64,000 nucleotides of DNA, taken from positions 4,304,934 to 4,368,933 of the forward strand of contig NZ_LT575476.1 of NCBI RefSeq assembly GCF_900086655.1, read 5' to 3'. The notes below the pieces were generated by a model that worked only from the letters and a program-made list of their open reading frames with translations, was not told the DNA's origin and ran no database searches. This document shows, in pieces, positions 36,429 to 44,806 of the stretch. The position numbers were made by a program, and so were the translations under genes. The DNA is from Paenibacillus tuaregi (GTDB lineage: Bacteria > Bacillota > Bacilli > Paenibacillales > Paenibacillaceae). Position 1 is the first letter of the stretch; each line of letters starts with the position of its first letter.

Positions 36429-37838
36429 TTAGTCACTTTTCTTCCAACTAGGCTTCTTCTTTTTATGAATAATGAGGGCAATGCCCACCATGACTACGGT
36501 AGCAACAATTTGATAGATGATATAACCTGTATATTGGCTTGGCTCGAGCACTGATGGCGGAATCAAGCTGACAACAATTGTGATCGCTACGCTGAGCAGG
36601 GACAGGATGGAAACAAACCACATCAATCCGTTCCCTTTAAGTCCGAGTCTGAATGGTCTTTCAATGTCTGGCATTTTGTAGCGCAGGCGGATGGCCGAAA
36701 TCGCAATCAGTGCGTACACGATACAATACAGAATCGTTGTTGTAATCGTAATTATCAGAAATGCGCTGTTCACATTTGGTACAACCAGGTACAGTACAGA
36801 CACGAGCGAGATTACAATGGCTTGAATCATTACAAACGTAATCGGAATATTTTTGGACGTTCTCTTCTGGAAGAACGGAGGCAGGTTGCCTTCATCCGCT
36901 ACCTTAATCATCGATTTGCTCGGCCCAAGAACCCATGCACTCAATTGAACCAGCACCCCGATCAGGATCATTGCGGAAATGATATTAACTAATATAGACG
37001 GAATGCCCAAGTTCTCACAGAAGATCAAATATGGCTGAGTGATATTCGCCAGCTCCATCTTGCCTGAAGGCACCGCGTTGGATACGGTCAAACCGGCAAC
37101 AAGGTTGAAAATAACGAGCAAAATTACAGATGCAATAACTGCGATCGGATAGTTCCGCTTCGGATTCTCAATGTTGTTGGCGTGAACAGAGGAAATCTCC
37201 ACACCGGCGAAGATAAAGATGATACCGGACAAGTACGCCAGACTTCCCAGGTCAGACAAGTTAGGGAGCAGATCGCTTGCCTTGAAGTGATCCAGATAGC
37301 TTCCTGGCTGAATTCCGTTTTTGATCATATAAATCACACCAAGAACCACCAGAATAACAAATGGAATATATACACCGATAATAGCTCCCCAGTTACCGGC
37401 AATCTTAACCATGTCGAATTTCAGATTCAGCAGGGTTACTCCCCAATAAGAAATCAGAATAACCGCAAAGATAAACACGTTATTTGATGAAAGATCAGGC
37501 TTGTCAATAACATAACCTAAGAGCACTCCCACCGTGGAAGCTACCATTACCATCCCGAAAAACATCTGAACCCATAACAACCAGGAGGTAACGAATCCCC
37601 ACTTCTCACCTAACGCTTTCTTGACCCATACCTGCGGCCCGCCTTCTTCGGCAAAGCCTGTGGACATCTCGGCGGACATCAGGGCAATCGGCAGAGCGAA
37701 CAAAATCGCCGCCACCAGCATGTAAAAGATCTGTGTCCACCCTGTCGCAGCCAGCGTCGGCACACTCCGTACCGTACCGAAGAACGCCATCGTGATACCA
37801 ATCAAGCCAAACAGGGTCAGCTTTTTTGAATTGGCCAT
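36429..37838 (-). CDS. tyrP: APC-family amino acid antiporter, probable tyrosine/tyramine exchanger
   Basis: A protein of 469 residues with about 12 membrane segments and the glutamate/GABA or polyamine antiporter type of APC sequence: LFGLIGITMAFFGTVRSVPT, EEGGPQVWVKKALGEKWGF, IIFIFAGVEISSVHANNIEN. In decarboxylation systems such a permease exchanges the amino acid for its amine and creates proton motive force. Position upstream of tdcA gives the substrate assignment; sequence alone would allow glutamate/GABA. It is the first gene of a likely operon of four (tyrP, tdcA, pdxK, nhaC). Confidence 0.82.
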   Translation of the reverse strand: MANSKKLTLFGLIGITMAFFGTVRSVPTLAATGWTQIFYMLVAAILFALPIALMSAEMSTGFAEEGGPQVWVKKALGEKWGFVTSWLLWVQMFFGMVMVASTVGVLLGYVIDKPDLSSNNVFIFAVILISYWGVTLLNLKFDMVKIAGNWGAIIGVYIPFVILVVLGVIYMIKNGIQPGSYLDHFKASDLLPNLSDLGSLAYLSGIIFIFAGVEISSVHANNIENPKRNYPIAVIASVILLVIFNLVAGLTVSNAVPSGKMELANITQPYLIFCENLGIPSILVNIISAMILIGVLVQLSAWVLGPSKSMIKVADEGNLPPFFQKRTSKNIPITFVMIQAIVISLVSVLYLVVPNVNSAFLIITITTTILYCIVYALIAISAIRLRYKMPDIERPFRLGLKGNGLMWFVSILSLLSVAITIVVSLIPPSVLEPSQYTGYIIYQIVATVVMVGIALIIHKKKKPSWKKSD

Positions 37839-38113
37839 AAAATTCTATCCTTCTTTCTATCTCTAGTCATCATGCAGTGCATAAATACTCACCTAAATCA
37901 TAGTTGACTGGCCTTCTAATTCACCACCTTGGAACTCTTTGGAAATTCATTTTTTTGTTAATCGATTAACTTGCACGGTCAGTATACGCCTGATCTTTTT
38001 GTTATGTCAATCACCTTCAAAACCTTGTCACACATGGGTTTTTAGCTTTTTTATAGAATCTAATTAATAAAGGCATTCATGCTTTTATCACACTATTGTT
38101 TCATCCATAAATC

Positions 38114-38145
38114 GTTTAATGCTTCTTTCAATAAAAGCATTAAAC
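38114..38145. repeat. Inverted repeat, 11-bp perfect arms
   Basis: GTTTAATGCTT and AAGCATTAAAC are separated by 10 bases. It lies about 280 bp upstream of tyrP. There is no U tract on either side, so an operator or RNA hairpin is more likely than a terminator. Confidence 0.7.
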
Positions 38146-38159
38146 AGAAAGAATATAGT

Positions 38160-38188
38160 ATATTTATTCAATATAATTGAATAAATAT
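38160..38188. repeat. Palindrome, 13-bp arms around 3 bases
   Basis: ATATTTATTCAAT and ATTGAATAAATAT are perfectly complementary with ATA between. It sits 15 bp from the previous inverted repeat. It could be an operator; high AT content makes chance more likely than usual. Confidence 0.65.
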
Positions 38189-38421
38189 TTATGTATTTTC
38201 TGCATATCGACCTACATTCCATTAAGCGTTACATGTGAAAAACAGAACATAAATCGGCAGCTTCTTTTATGCTTAAAATGAATACTTACTCACATCAAGA
38301 TTTCCACTCCCCCGTTCAACGATGCTCTGGGCAAATGGGGTATTTCCATATTACGGTATCCCTTCATCTTACTTACTGCCGAAGACACGTTAATACAGGA
38401 GCATAATTTAGACAAAAATGA

Positions 38422-38475
38422 CAAAAAAAACCGGATTTCAGTCATGATTCATGACATAAAATCCGGTTTAAAAAA
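38422..38475. terminator. Bidirectional terminator
   Basis: AAACCGGATTT (38428-38438) and AAATCCGGTTT (38459-38469) pair around an inner GTCATGA/TCATGAC stem, with an A run on one side and a second A run on the other. In minus-strand reading it can end transcription coming from tyrS and the rep remnant before the tyrP operon. Confidence 0.8.
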
Positions 38476-38531
38476 ACGAAATATTAAGCCAAAACTGTGA
38501 TTATTGTCATATAACTCACGGCCAGCATTTG

Positions 38532-38678
38532 ATCTATATAAGTTGAACTATCGACCTATAAGAAAGATAGTCGTGTGAAATGTGGCAGCAATCCAATCAC
38601 AAAGGCGAACGCTTCGCTTCTCCAGAATCTTTTACACTCTTGCTTATGGATTGATAATTCTCAAGTTCAGCTTATCTA
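38532..38678. mobile_element. MITE-like inverted-repeat element 3
   Basis: The left end ATCTATATAAGTTGAACT (38532-38549) and the inverted right end (AAGTTCAGCTTATCTAAC, 38663-38680) match in most positions. It shares 28 of 30 internal bases with element 1 (38600-38629 with 13697-13726) and its ends with element 2. Its right end overlaps the last codons of the rep remnant. Confidence 0.65.
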
Positions 38679-39355
38679 ACTGCAGCCTTTCGTATTCCAG
38701 GGTACCAGGCAAGCATGATTTCAAATGCACGGTTTGCGACAGGATCATCCATGTCATAAGAGCCTAAATCCAGATCATCACCAGACCTAGGAAGATCCAA
38801 GTACTGCTTCAGCAATTTACCATATCCGATCCATCTCCGTCCACCCGGCCGTTCATCAGCTTTTGACGCCTCACATTCTTGTTGCGATTGCTGCATTTGC
38901 TGCAGTCCCCGTCTCATCGTGTCGATGGTATGGCATTTATCGCTTTTTCCATTAATAGAACTAACTTCGACAGTTACCCGGTTGTCAGCTTCGCGGTCCA
39001 TCGCTTTACGCCACAAGGATAACCAGGTATCACACTTCAGATAATACCTTCCTTGAAAATAGCTCTTCAGCGTGGACAGCAGAATATGAATTCTTGCCTC
39101 CGACAGATCGCCATCCTGCCTGACCTCTAACATCCGGAAATATCCAAGTGTCACTTGCTTTACACTTTTGTACTTCAGCAAGCGATTGAATGCTACCAGC
39201 GCTTGATCGAGTTCCGCCCCCAGTTGAACACTGGGAATCTGTTTAAGGACCAGGTCCAGATGGAGCCAGTTCACTTGCTGATCGCAGTTAATAGCCGAGA
39301 TGATCCGATGATTGGCACAAGCGTATTGAAGCGTCCTTCTCCACGGTTCAGACAC
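38672..39355 (-). pseudogene. Decayed rolling-circle plasmid replication protein (Rep_1 family)
   Basis: The frame encodes 227 residues that line up with pUB110-type Rep. WRRTLQYACANHRIIS matches the part after the missing Cys-rich start. HLDLVLKQIP, FNRLLKYKSVKQVTLGYFRM, SYFQGRYYLKCDTWLSLWRK and RRWIGYGKLLKQYLDL follow in the right order. The metal-binding His-x-His is reduced to ARIHIL, and the segment that should carry the catalytic tyrosine is missing between residues about 125 and 170. A stop codon lies immediately before the GTG. The final stop lies inside the end of a MITE-like element. It is most likely a remnant of an integrated plasmid. Confidence 0.72.
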
Positions 39356-39404
39356 TTAACATTCGCCTCCAAGAGGAATGGGTAGGAATAGCCTAAGCGG
39401 CTAT

Positions 39405-40667
39405 TCACCCTAATTTGACCAAGCTGTAATTCTTCTTCCCTTTGCGCACGATAATGAATTTACCCTCGAAAGAATTCTCCGCTGTGATCTGCATATCCAG
39501 ATCGGTCACCTTATCCCCGTTGATGGAAATGGCCCCGTTCGTCACATCCTCCCGCGCTTGGCGTTTGGAAGGCTCGATGCCCAGATCGACCAGCCAGTCC
39601 ACAATATTCTTTGGTTCTGTCGAGGCTTGGAAGGTAGGCATATCCTTGAAACCCTGCTCGATTTCATCAGCTGTTAAGGACTTAATATCCCCACTGAACA
39701 AAGCTGCCGTAATTTCCTTAGCTTGAATCAGTGCTTCTTCGCTGTGTACGAACTTGGTCATCTCTTCTGCCAGCTTAAGCTGGGCTTCCCGCTTGTGCGG
39801 TTCTGTCTGAACCTTTGTTTCCAACTCATCGATCTCTTCCTTAGACAGGAAGGTGAAGAATTTCAGGTATCTGATTACATCACGGTCATCCGTATTGGCC
39901 CAGAACTGGTAGAATTCAAATGGGGTTGTCTTGTTCGGATCGAGCCAGATCGCCCCGCCTGCCGTTTTACCGAATTTGGTACCATCTGCTTTAAGCATCA
40001 ATGGAATAGTTAGACCGAAGGCTTTGGCTTCTGGACCTTCTTTTTTACGAATAAGATCTAGTCCGCTTGTAATGTTCCCCCATTGATCCGCGCCGCCGAT
40101 CTGCAGCTGCACATCCATTTCTCTGAACAGATGATGGAAGTCCATGGATTGAAGGATCTGGTACGAGAATTCGGTGAATGAGATTCCCGAATCAAGACGG
40201 CTTGCAACGATATCCTTGGCCAGCATCGTGTTGACGCTGAAGTTCTTCCCGTAGTCGCGGAGAAAGTCCAGAATCGTCAGGTTGTGCGTCCAGTCAAAAT
40301 TGTTGACCATACGAAGTCCAGTTTCACCCTCGTTCAGGAACAGCTTCTTCATTTGCGCTGTAAGGGCATCAACATTCTTCTGAACCTGGTCCATCGTCTG
40401 AAGTGTCCGCTCTGATGTCCGGCCGCTTGGGTCCCCGATCGTACCGGTAGCTCCGCCAATCAGAATCACTGGACGGTGGCCGGCCATTTGGAATCTTTTC
40501 AGCATCATAAAAGGAATCAAGTGGCCGATGTGCATACTGTCTCCGGTCGGGTCAACCCCACAGTATAGCGATATCGATTTCTCCGAGGTCAGCTTGCGAA
40601 GTCCTTCTGCATCCGTTTGTTGGTTAATGGCTCCGCGCCATTCCAGTTCATCAATGATATTCAACAT
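39405..40667 (-). CDS. tyrS: Tyrosyl-tRNA synthetase
   Basis: A protein of 420 residues. Class I signatures are CGVDPTGDSMHIGHLIPFMM (the HIGH-like box) and LLKADGTKFGKTAGGAIW (the KMSKS-like box KFGKT). Tyrosine-binding residues lie in FSYQILQSMD and QIGGADQWGN. The C-terminal 80 residues form an S4 RNA-binding domain (RQAREDVTNGAISINGDKV). A T-box leader controls it. In enterococci and lactobacilli a tyrS copy is the first gene of the tdc locus, so this may be either the housekeeping gene or a cluster-linked one. Confidence 0.96.
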   Translation of the reverse strand: MLNIIDELEWRGAINQQTDAEGLRKLTSEKSISLYCGVDPTGDSMHIGHLIPFMMLKRFQMAGHRPVILIGGATGTIGDPSGRTSERTLQTMDQVQKNVDALTAQMKKLFLNEGETGLRMVNNFDWTHNLTILDFLRDYGKNFSVNTMLAKDIVASRLDSGISFTEFSYQILQSMDFHHLFREMDVQLQIGGADQWGNITSGLDLIRKKEGPEAKAFGLTIPLMLKADGTKFGKTAGGAIWLDPNKTTPFEFYQFWANTDDRDVIRYLKFFTFLSKEEIDELETKVQTEPHKREAQLKLAEEMTKFVHSEEALIQAKEITAALFSGDIKSLTADEIEQGFKDMPTFQASTEPKNIVDWLVDLGIEPSKRQAREDVTNGAISINGDKVTDLDMQITAENSFEGKFIIVRKGKKNYSLVKLG

Positions 40668-40730
40668 TGTGATCAGCTCCTTTGGCGTTTGTTATATTGT
40701 TAATTGGGAATGAATCGCTGAAAAACAAAA

Positions 40731-40985
40731 AATCGTCCCTAGTCTACGTATAGACTATAGGGACGATGTATTAACCGTGTTACCACCCAAATTGCATTAA
40801 CGGCGCTGCAGCCACCGTTAATACCACTCTCGGCAATGATATCGATTGCCAGTCCGCTTAGCGTTACCTAAGTTACTCCGGAGTGTAATTCGCAATTGTT
40901 GTTTGTACCGGGTCGCATCAACCCCCGGCTTTCTGGGAACAGGGACAAAATCGCTACTTCGCTCTTTCATTGTGTTATCCAATAT
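40731..40985 (-). ncRNA. T-box riboswitch leader of tyrS
   Basis: Minus-strand GGGTGGTAACACGG (40775-40788) is the T-box core. It is followed by a terminator (ATCGTCCCTA with TAGGGACGAT, 40732-40767) and a U run. It should read the charging state of tRNA-Tyr. Confidence 0.93.
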
Positions 40986-40997
40986 TAGATTAATGTC

Positions 40998-41026
40998 ATA
41001 TTAGACCTGCAGTTAGGGTTTGTCAA
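40998..41026 (-). promoter_or_regulatory. Sigma-A promoter of the tyrS leader
   Basis: Minus-strand TTGACA (41021-41026) and TAATAT (40998-41003) with a 17-bp spacer. Confidence 0.8.
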
Positions 41027-41072
41027 CATTTTCTTTTTTATTCTAAGTAATCCCTGGTTCAAGCACAGAAAC

Positions 41073-41121
41073 AGCACCCACCTGTTCCGTCCTCAAGCAG
41101 GATTAGGAACAGACAAGTGCT
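41073..41121 (-). terminator. Possible terminator of mqnC
   Basis: An interrupted stem (AGCAC with GTGCT, and CTGTTCC with GGAACAG) lies past the mqnC stop. The U tract is weak. Confidence 0.45.
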
Positions 41122-41149
41122 GCTCTAAGTACAGAAAATATGATTGGAA

Positions 41150-42283
41150 TTAGTTCTGCATCACAAAATCATTCTCCACATTCGCGTTCTCATCATTAAA
41201 CACACGGAGAATATCATAGCGGGTATTGCGCTGTGCCGGGATTTTGCCGGTCTCACGGATCAGCTTCAGAATCGATCCAATGTTCACTTTATGAGTTGCT
41301 CCCGCGGAAGAGACCACGTTCTCCTCAATCATCGTGCTGCCGAAATCATTACAGCCGTATTGAAGAGAGAGCTTGCCTACCTCAGGTCCCATTGTGACCC
41401 AGGAGGATTGGAAGTTCTTGATGTTATCCAGCGTGATCCGGCTGATCGCCACAGTCTTCAAGTACTCCTCAGGAGTCTGTCGGTCCAGCTTCAGATTCGT
41501 ATTGTCCGGCTGGAATGTCCAAGGAATGAAGGCAAGGAAGCCTTCGGAATCATACCCATTACGGATGCACTCATCCTGAGCATCACGCACACGGTGAAGG
41601 TGCAGAGCGCGCTCCTCCATGGACTCACCCAATCCAATAACCATAGTGGCCGTTGTGTTCATGCCCACCTTATGGGCCGTCTTCATCACGTCCATCCAGT
41701 CTGTCCAGGAACCCTTCAACCGGCTGATCTTGCGGCGTGTCCGGTCATCGAGAATCTCAGCACCGCCGCCCGGCAGTGAGTCCAGTCCCGCTTCGTGAAT
41801 CTGGCGTACAACCTCTTCCAGAGTCAGGCCATCCGAGACCACAACCATCTTCTGAATCTCTGCCGGAGAGAACGAATGCATCGTAATTTCCGGGAAGCGC
41901 TGCTTGATTCCGCGCAGCAGATCCGTATAATAGCTGAACGGCAGATTCGGGTTCGTGCCGCCCTGCATCAGAATTTCGGTGCCACCGACATCAATCGTCT
42001 CCTGGATTTTCTGGAAAATAACCTCGTCCGGAAGCACATAACCTTCATCCGAGCCTGGTCTGCGGTAGAAGGCGCAGAAACGGCAGTACACATCACATAC
42101 GTTCGTATAATTCACATTACGACCGATCACAAAGGTGGTGATAGGGTCTGGGTGCATACGCTCCATCAGGATATTTGCCGTATGTCCCATTTTCTCCACC
42201 TCGTTAGATTCAAACAAGGCAATGGTGTCTTCAACTGTAAGGCGTTCGCCCTTTAGGGCTTTATCTAAAATTGCGTCTATCAT
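41150..42283 (-). CDS. mqnC: Cyclic dehypoxanthinyl futalosine synthase
   Basis: A radical SAM protein of 377 residues. The cluster cysteines are in NVCDVYCRFCAFYRRPGSDE (CxxxCxxC). LMQGGTNPNLPFSYYTDLLR, MHSFSPAEI and SLPGGGAEILDDRTRRKISR are typical of the MqnC/MqnE group, and length and sequence fit MqnC. It catalyses cyclisation in the futalosine pathway of menaquinone synthesis. Other mqn genes are not adjacent. Ribosome site TTAGGAGG. Confidence 0.9.
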   Translation of the reverse strand: MIDAILDKALKGERLTVEDTIALFESNEVEKMGHTANILMERMHPDPITTFVIGRNVNYTNVCDVYCRFCAFYRRPGSDEGYVLPDEVIFQKIQETIDVGGTEILMQGGTNPNLPFSYYTDLLRGIKQRFPEITMHSFSPAEIQKMVVVSDGLTLEEVVRQIHEAGLDSLPGGGAEILDDRTRRKISRLKGSWTDWMDVMKTAHKVGMNTTATMVIGLGESMEERALHLHRVRDAQDECIRNGYDSEGFLAFIPWTFQPDNTNLKLDRQTPEEYLKTVAISRITLDNIKNFQSSWVTMGPEVGKLSLQYGCNDFGSTMIEENVVSSAGATHKVNIGSILKLIRETGKIPAQRNTRYDILRVFNDENANVENDFVMQN

Positions 42284-42343
42284 ACAGAACCTCCTAACAA
42301 GAGTCTGGTCATATTCATATCATTCATCGTACCATACCCGCCC

Positions 42344-42375
42344 AAGAAAAACAGCACCCGATAAGAACGGGTGCC
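42344..42375 (-). terminator. Terminator of the met operon
   Basis: GCACCCG and CGGGTGC form a 7-bp GC stem with a 7-base loop, followed in minus-strand reading by UGUUUUUC. Confidence 0.8.
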
Positions 42376-42443
42376 TGGATTAAAACGTCAAATATGAACA
42401 TTTGTTGAACTTTAAATATCTTTATAATAAAGCACTCATTCAC

Positions 42444-43604
42444 CTACTTGGGACTATTCTCAAGAGCCTGCTCCAGATCCTGAATCAGATCATCAATGTC
42501 TTCAAGACCTACCGAGAAGCGCAGCAGTCCATCCGTAATCCCTCGCTCCGCACGCACTTCCGCAGGCATGGAGGCATGAGACATCATCGCCGGATACGAT
42601 AAAATACTCTCCACCGCGCCCAGGCTCACCGCTACCAGCGGCAGCTTCACATCGCTCAGCACCTGCTTGGCACGCTCGCCCGAGCCTACGTCGAAGGAGA
42701 CGACCGCGCCATAACCGGTCGACTGCTTCTCCTGCACCTCCCGGCCCGGATGCTCCGGCAGGCCGGGATAATACACAGCGCCGATATCATTCCGGCGACT
42801 GAGCCAACCCGCGAGCTTGCGCGCGCTGATCTCGCTGTGCGCCATGCGCGCACCCAGCGTCTTCATGCCGCGCATCAGCAGCCACGACTCATGGGCACCC
42901 AGCACAGTGCCCATGCCATTTTGCAGATACTTGAGCTGCTTCGCAAGCTCTTCGCTGCCTGCAACGGCCAGGCCGGCAAGCACGTCGCTGTGCCCGCCCA
43001 GGAATTTGGTCGCACTGTGCAGCACGATATCAACGCCAAGCTCCAGCGGACGCTGATAATACGGCGTCATGAACGTATTGTCCACAATGCTGATCAGACC
43101 CTGCGCCTTCGCCCATCCGGCTACGGCCGCAATATCCGTAATCTTCAGCGTTGGATTCGATGGCGTCTCGATATAGACCGCCTTGGTATTCGGCTGAAGT
43201 GCAGATTTCACTGCCTCCAGATCGGTCATGTCCACGAAGGTTGTCTCAATCTTCATCCGGCTGAGGATCGTCGTCAGCAGCCGGTATGTACCACCGTATA
43301 CATCTTCCGTGACGATAATATGGTCGCCCGCCGACAGCAGCATGAAGGTGGTCGAAATGGCGGACATGCCGGTGGAGAAGGCAAAACCGCGAACGCCGCC
43401 CTCCAGCACTGCAATGTAATCCTCCAGCGCTTGGCGGGTTGGATTCCCCGAGCGGCTGTAGTCATGGACAGGGGGATTAAAAATATCATGATGATGGAAC
43501 GTGGAGGCCTGGTAAATCGGCACACTGGAAGCCCCGGTCGTCTCATCAATCTCGGAGCCAAAATGAATCAGCTTGGTATCAAATTTCCGTTCTTGTCCGC
43601 TCAT
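42444..43604 (-). CDS. metC: Cystathionine beta-lyase (Cys/Met metabolism PLP enzyme)
   Basis: A protein of 386 residues of the Cys/Met PLP family: DYSRSGNPTRQALEDYIAVL, FSTGMSAISTTFMLL, VYIETPSNPTLKI and the PLP-lysine motif IVLHSATKFLGGHSDVLAG. It overlaps metI by ATGA and is third in metA-metI-metC. In Bacillus the gene after metI is the beta-lyase that makes homocysteine from cystathionine. Substrate preference within this family cannot be fixed by eye, so gamma-lyase activity remains possible. Confidence 0.87.
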   Translation of the reverse strand: MSGQERKFDTKLIHFGSEIDETTGASSVPIYQASTFHHHDIFNPPVHDYSRSGNPTRQALEDYIAVLEGGVRGFAFSTGMSAISTTFMLLSAGDHIIVTEDVYGGTYRLLTTILSRMKIETTFVDMTDLEAVKSALQPNTKAVYIETPSNPTLKITDIAAVAGWAKAQGLISIVDNTFMTPYYQRPLELGVDIVLHSATKFLGGHSDVLAGLAVAGSEELAKQLKYLQNGMGTVLGAHESWLLMRGMKTLGARMAHSEISARKLAGWLSRRNDIGAVYYPGLPEHPGREVQEKQSTGYGAVVSFDVGSGERAKQVLSDVKLPLVAVSLGAVESILSYPAMMSHASMPAEVRAERGITDGLLRFSVGLEDIDDLIQDLEQALENSPK

Positions 43605-44785
43605 ACTGCCTGTCCTCCTTCAATTTCGGCCCGCGCAGCTTCAATAGCCCGGTCCAGATCGGCAATCAGATCGTCCACATGCTCAATCCCCACCGAGAAG
43701 CGGAGCAGCCGGTCATCAACCCCTACCGCATCCCGGATTTCAGCAGGAATATCCGCATGCGTCTGGATCGCCGGATAAGTCATCAGCGATTCTACCCCGC
43801 CGAGGCTCTCCGCAAAGGCAATCAGATCCAGATGCCGCAGGATCGGCTCAACAAGACGGGCATCCTTCACCTTGAAGGAGAAAATCCCTGTGTTGCCGCT
43901 GGCCTGCCGGCTCTGAATCTCATGCCCGGGATGCTCAGGCAGACCCGGATGGAACACTTCGGCAATCTGCGGATGAGATTGCAGATGCCGGGCGATTGCC
44001 AGCGCGTTGCTTTCATGGCGCTCCATGCGAAGCGCCAGCGTCTTCATGCCGCGCATCAATTGGTAGGAATCCGTCGGACCCAGCACTGCCCCAATGGAAT
44101 TATGAAGAAAGGCGATTTCTTCAGACAGCTCTTTTCCTTTTGTCACAATAAGGCCCGCCAGCACATCGTTATGACCGCCCAAATATTTGGAAGCACTGTG
44201 AATGACAATATCCGCTCCAAGCTCAATCGGACGCTGGAAGAACGGGGTCAGCAGCGTATTGTCCACCACGGTCAGGATTCCATGCCGCTTGGCCCATGTA
44301 CACGCCGCCCCGATATCTGTAACCATCATCAGGGGATTCGTTGGAGTCTCCACAATTAGCGCTTTGGTATTCGGCTGGCGCACCTGTTCGAGCGCATCCA
44401 GATCATTTGTGTCCACATACGAAGCCGTAATGCCGTATTTGCCCAGAATCCGCTCGATCATCCGGTAGGTTCCCCCGTATAGATCCAGGGATACAATCAG
44501 ATGGTCCCCTTGCGCAAACAATGTGAAAATCGTCTGTAGCGCCGCCATTCCGGAACTGCAGGCGAATCCGGCATCCCCGGATTCAAGCTTGGCTGCAGCA
44601 GCCTCCAGAATTGCGCGGGTTGGGCTTTTGGTCCGTGAATAATCAAATCCGGTGCTCTGCCCGAGGCGCGGGTGACGGAAGGCGGTTGCCTGGTAGATCG
44701 GATAATTAATCGCTCCGGTAACCGGCTCCTCAACGGAACCGATCTGCGCCAGTCTGCTCTCAATGTGAAGCTCTTTGTCTGCCAT
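43601..44785 (-). CDS. metI: Cystathionine gamma-synthase / O-acetylhomoserine thiolyase
   Basis: A protein of 394 residues of the same PLP family and clearly a paralogue of the downstream enzyme: GFDYSRTKSPTRAILEAAAA, CSSGMAALQTIFTLF, LIVETPTNPLMMV and VIHSASKYLGGHNDVLAG with the PLP lysine. Directly after metA, it most likely uses O-acetylhomoserine made by MetA, with cysteine (gamma-synthase) or sulfide. Controlled by the upstream SAM riboswitch. Ribosome site GGGGG. Confidence 0.87.
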   Translation of the reverse strand: MADKELHIESRLAQIGSVEEPVTGAINYPIYQATAFRHPRLGQSTGFDYSRTKSPTRAILEAAAAKLESGDAGFACSSGMAALQTIFTLFAQGDHLIVSLDLYGGTYRMIERILGKYGITASYVDTNDLDALEQVRQPNTKALIVETPTNPLMMVTDIGAACTWAKRHGILTVVDNTLLTPFFQRPIELGADIVIHSASKYLGGHNDVLAGLIVTKGKELSEEIAFLHNSIGAVLGPTDSYQLMRGMKTLALRMERHESNALAIARHLQSHPQIAEVFHPGLPEHPGHEIQSRQASGNTGIFSFKVKDARLVEPILRHLDLIAFAESLGGVESLMTYPAIQTHADIPAEIRDAVGVDDRLLRFSVGIEHVDDLIADLDRAIEAARAEIEGGQAV

Positions 44786-44806
44786 AACGTAGATTAACCC
44801 CCTAAT

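Larger units (their letters stand above)
37839..38422. promoter_or_regulatory. AT-rich regulatory region upstream of the tyrP operon
   Basis: About 580 bp without a coding frame. It contains two strong inverted repeats, listed separately, and should hold the operon promoter. No T-box core is seen, unlike upstream of tyrS. Confidence 0.5.

Noticed and set aside
39386..39406. Hairpin GAATAGCC/GGCTATTC at the end of tyrS
   Set aside because: No U run follows it; the bidirectional hairpin at 38422-38475 is a much better terminator.
42750..43778. Long plus-strand open frame (342 codons)
   Set aside because: It is antisense to metC and metI, rich in Arg/His as expected for an antisense shadow of GC-rich genes.
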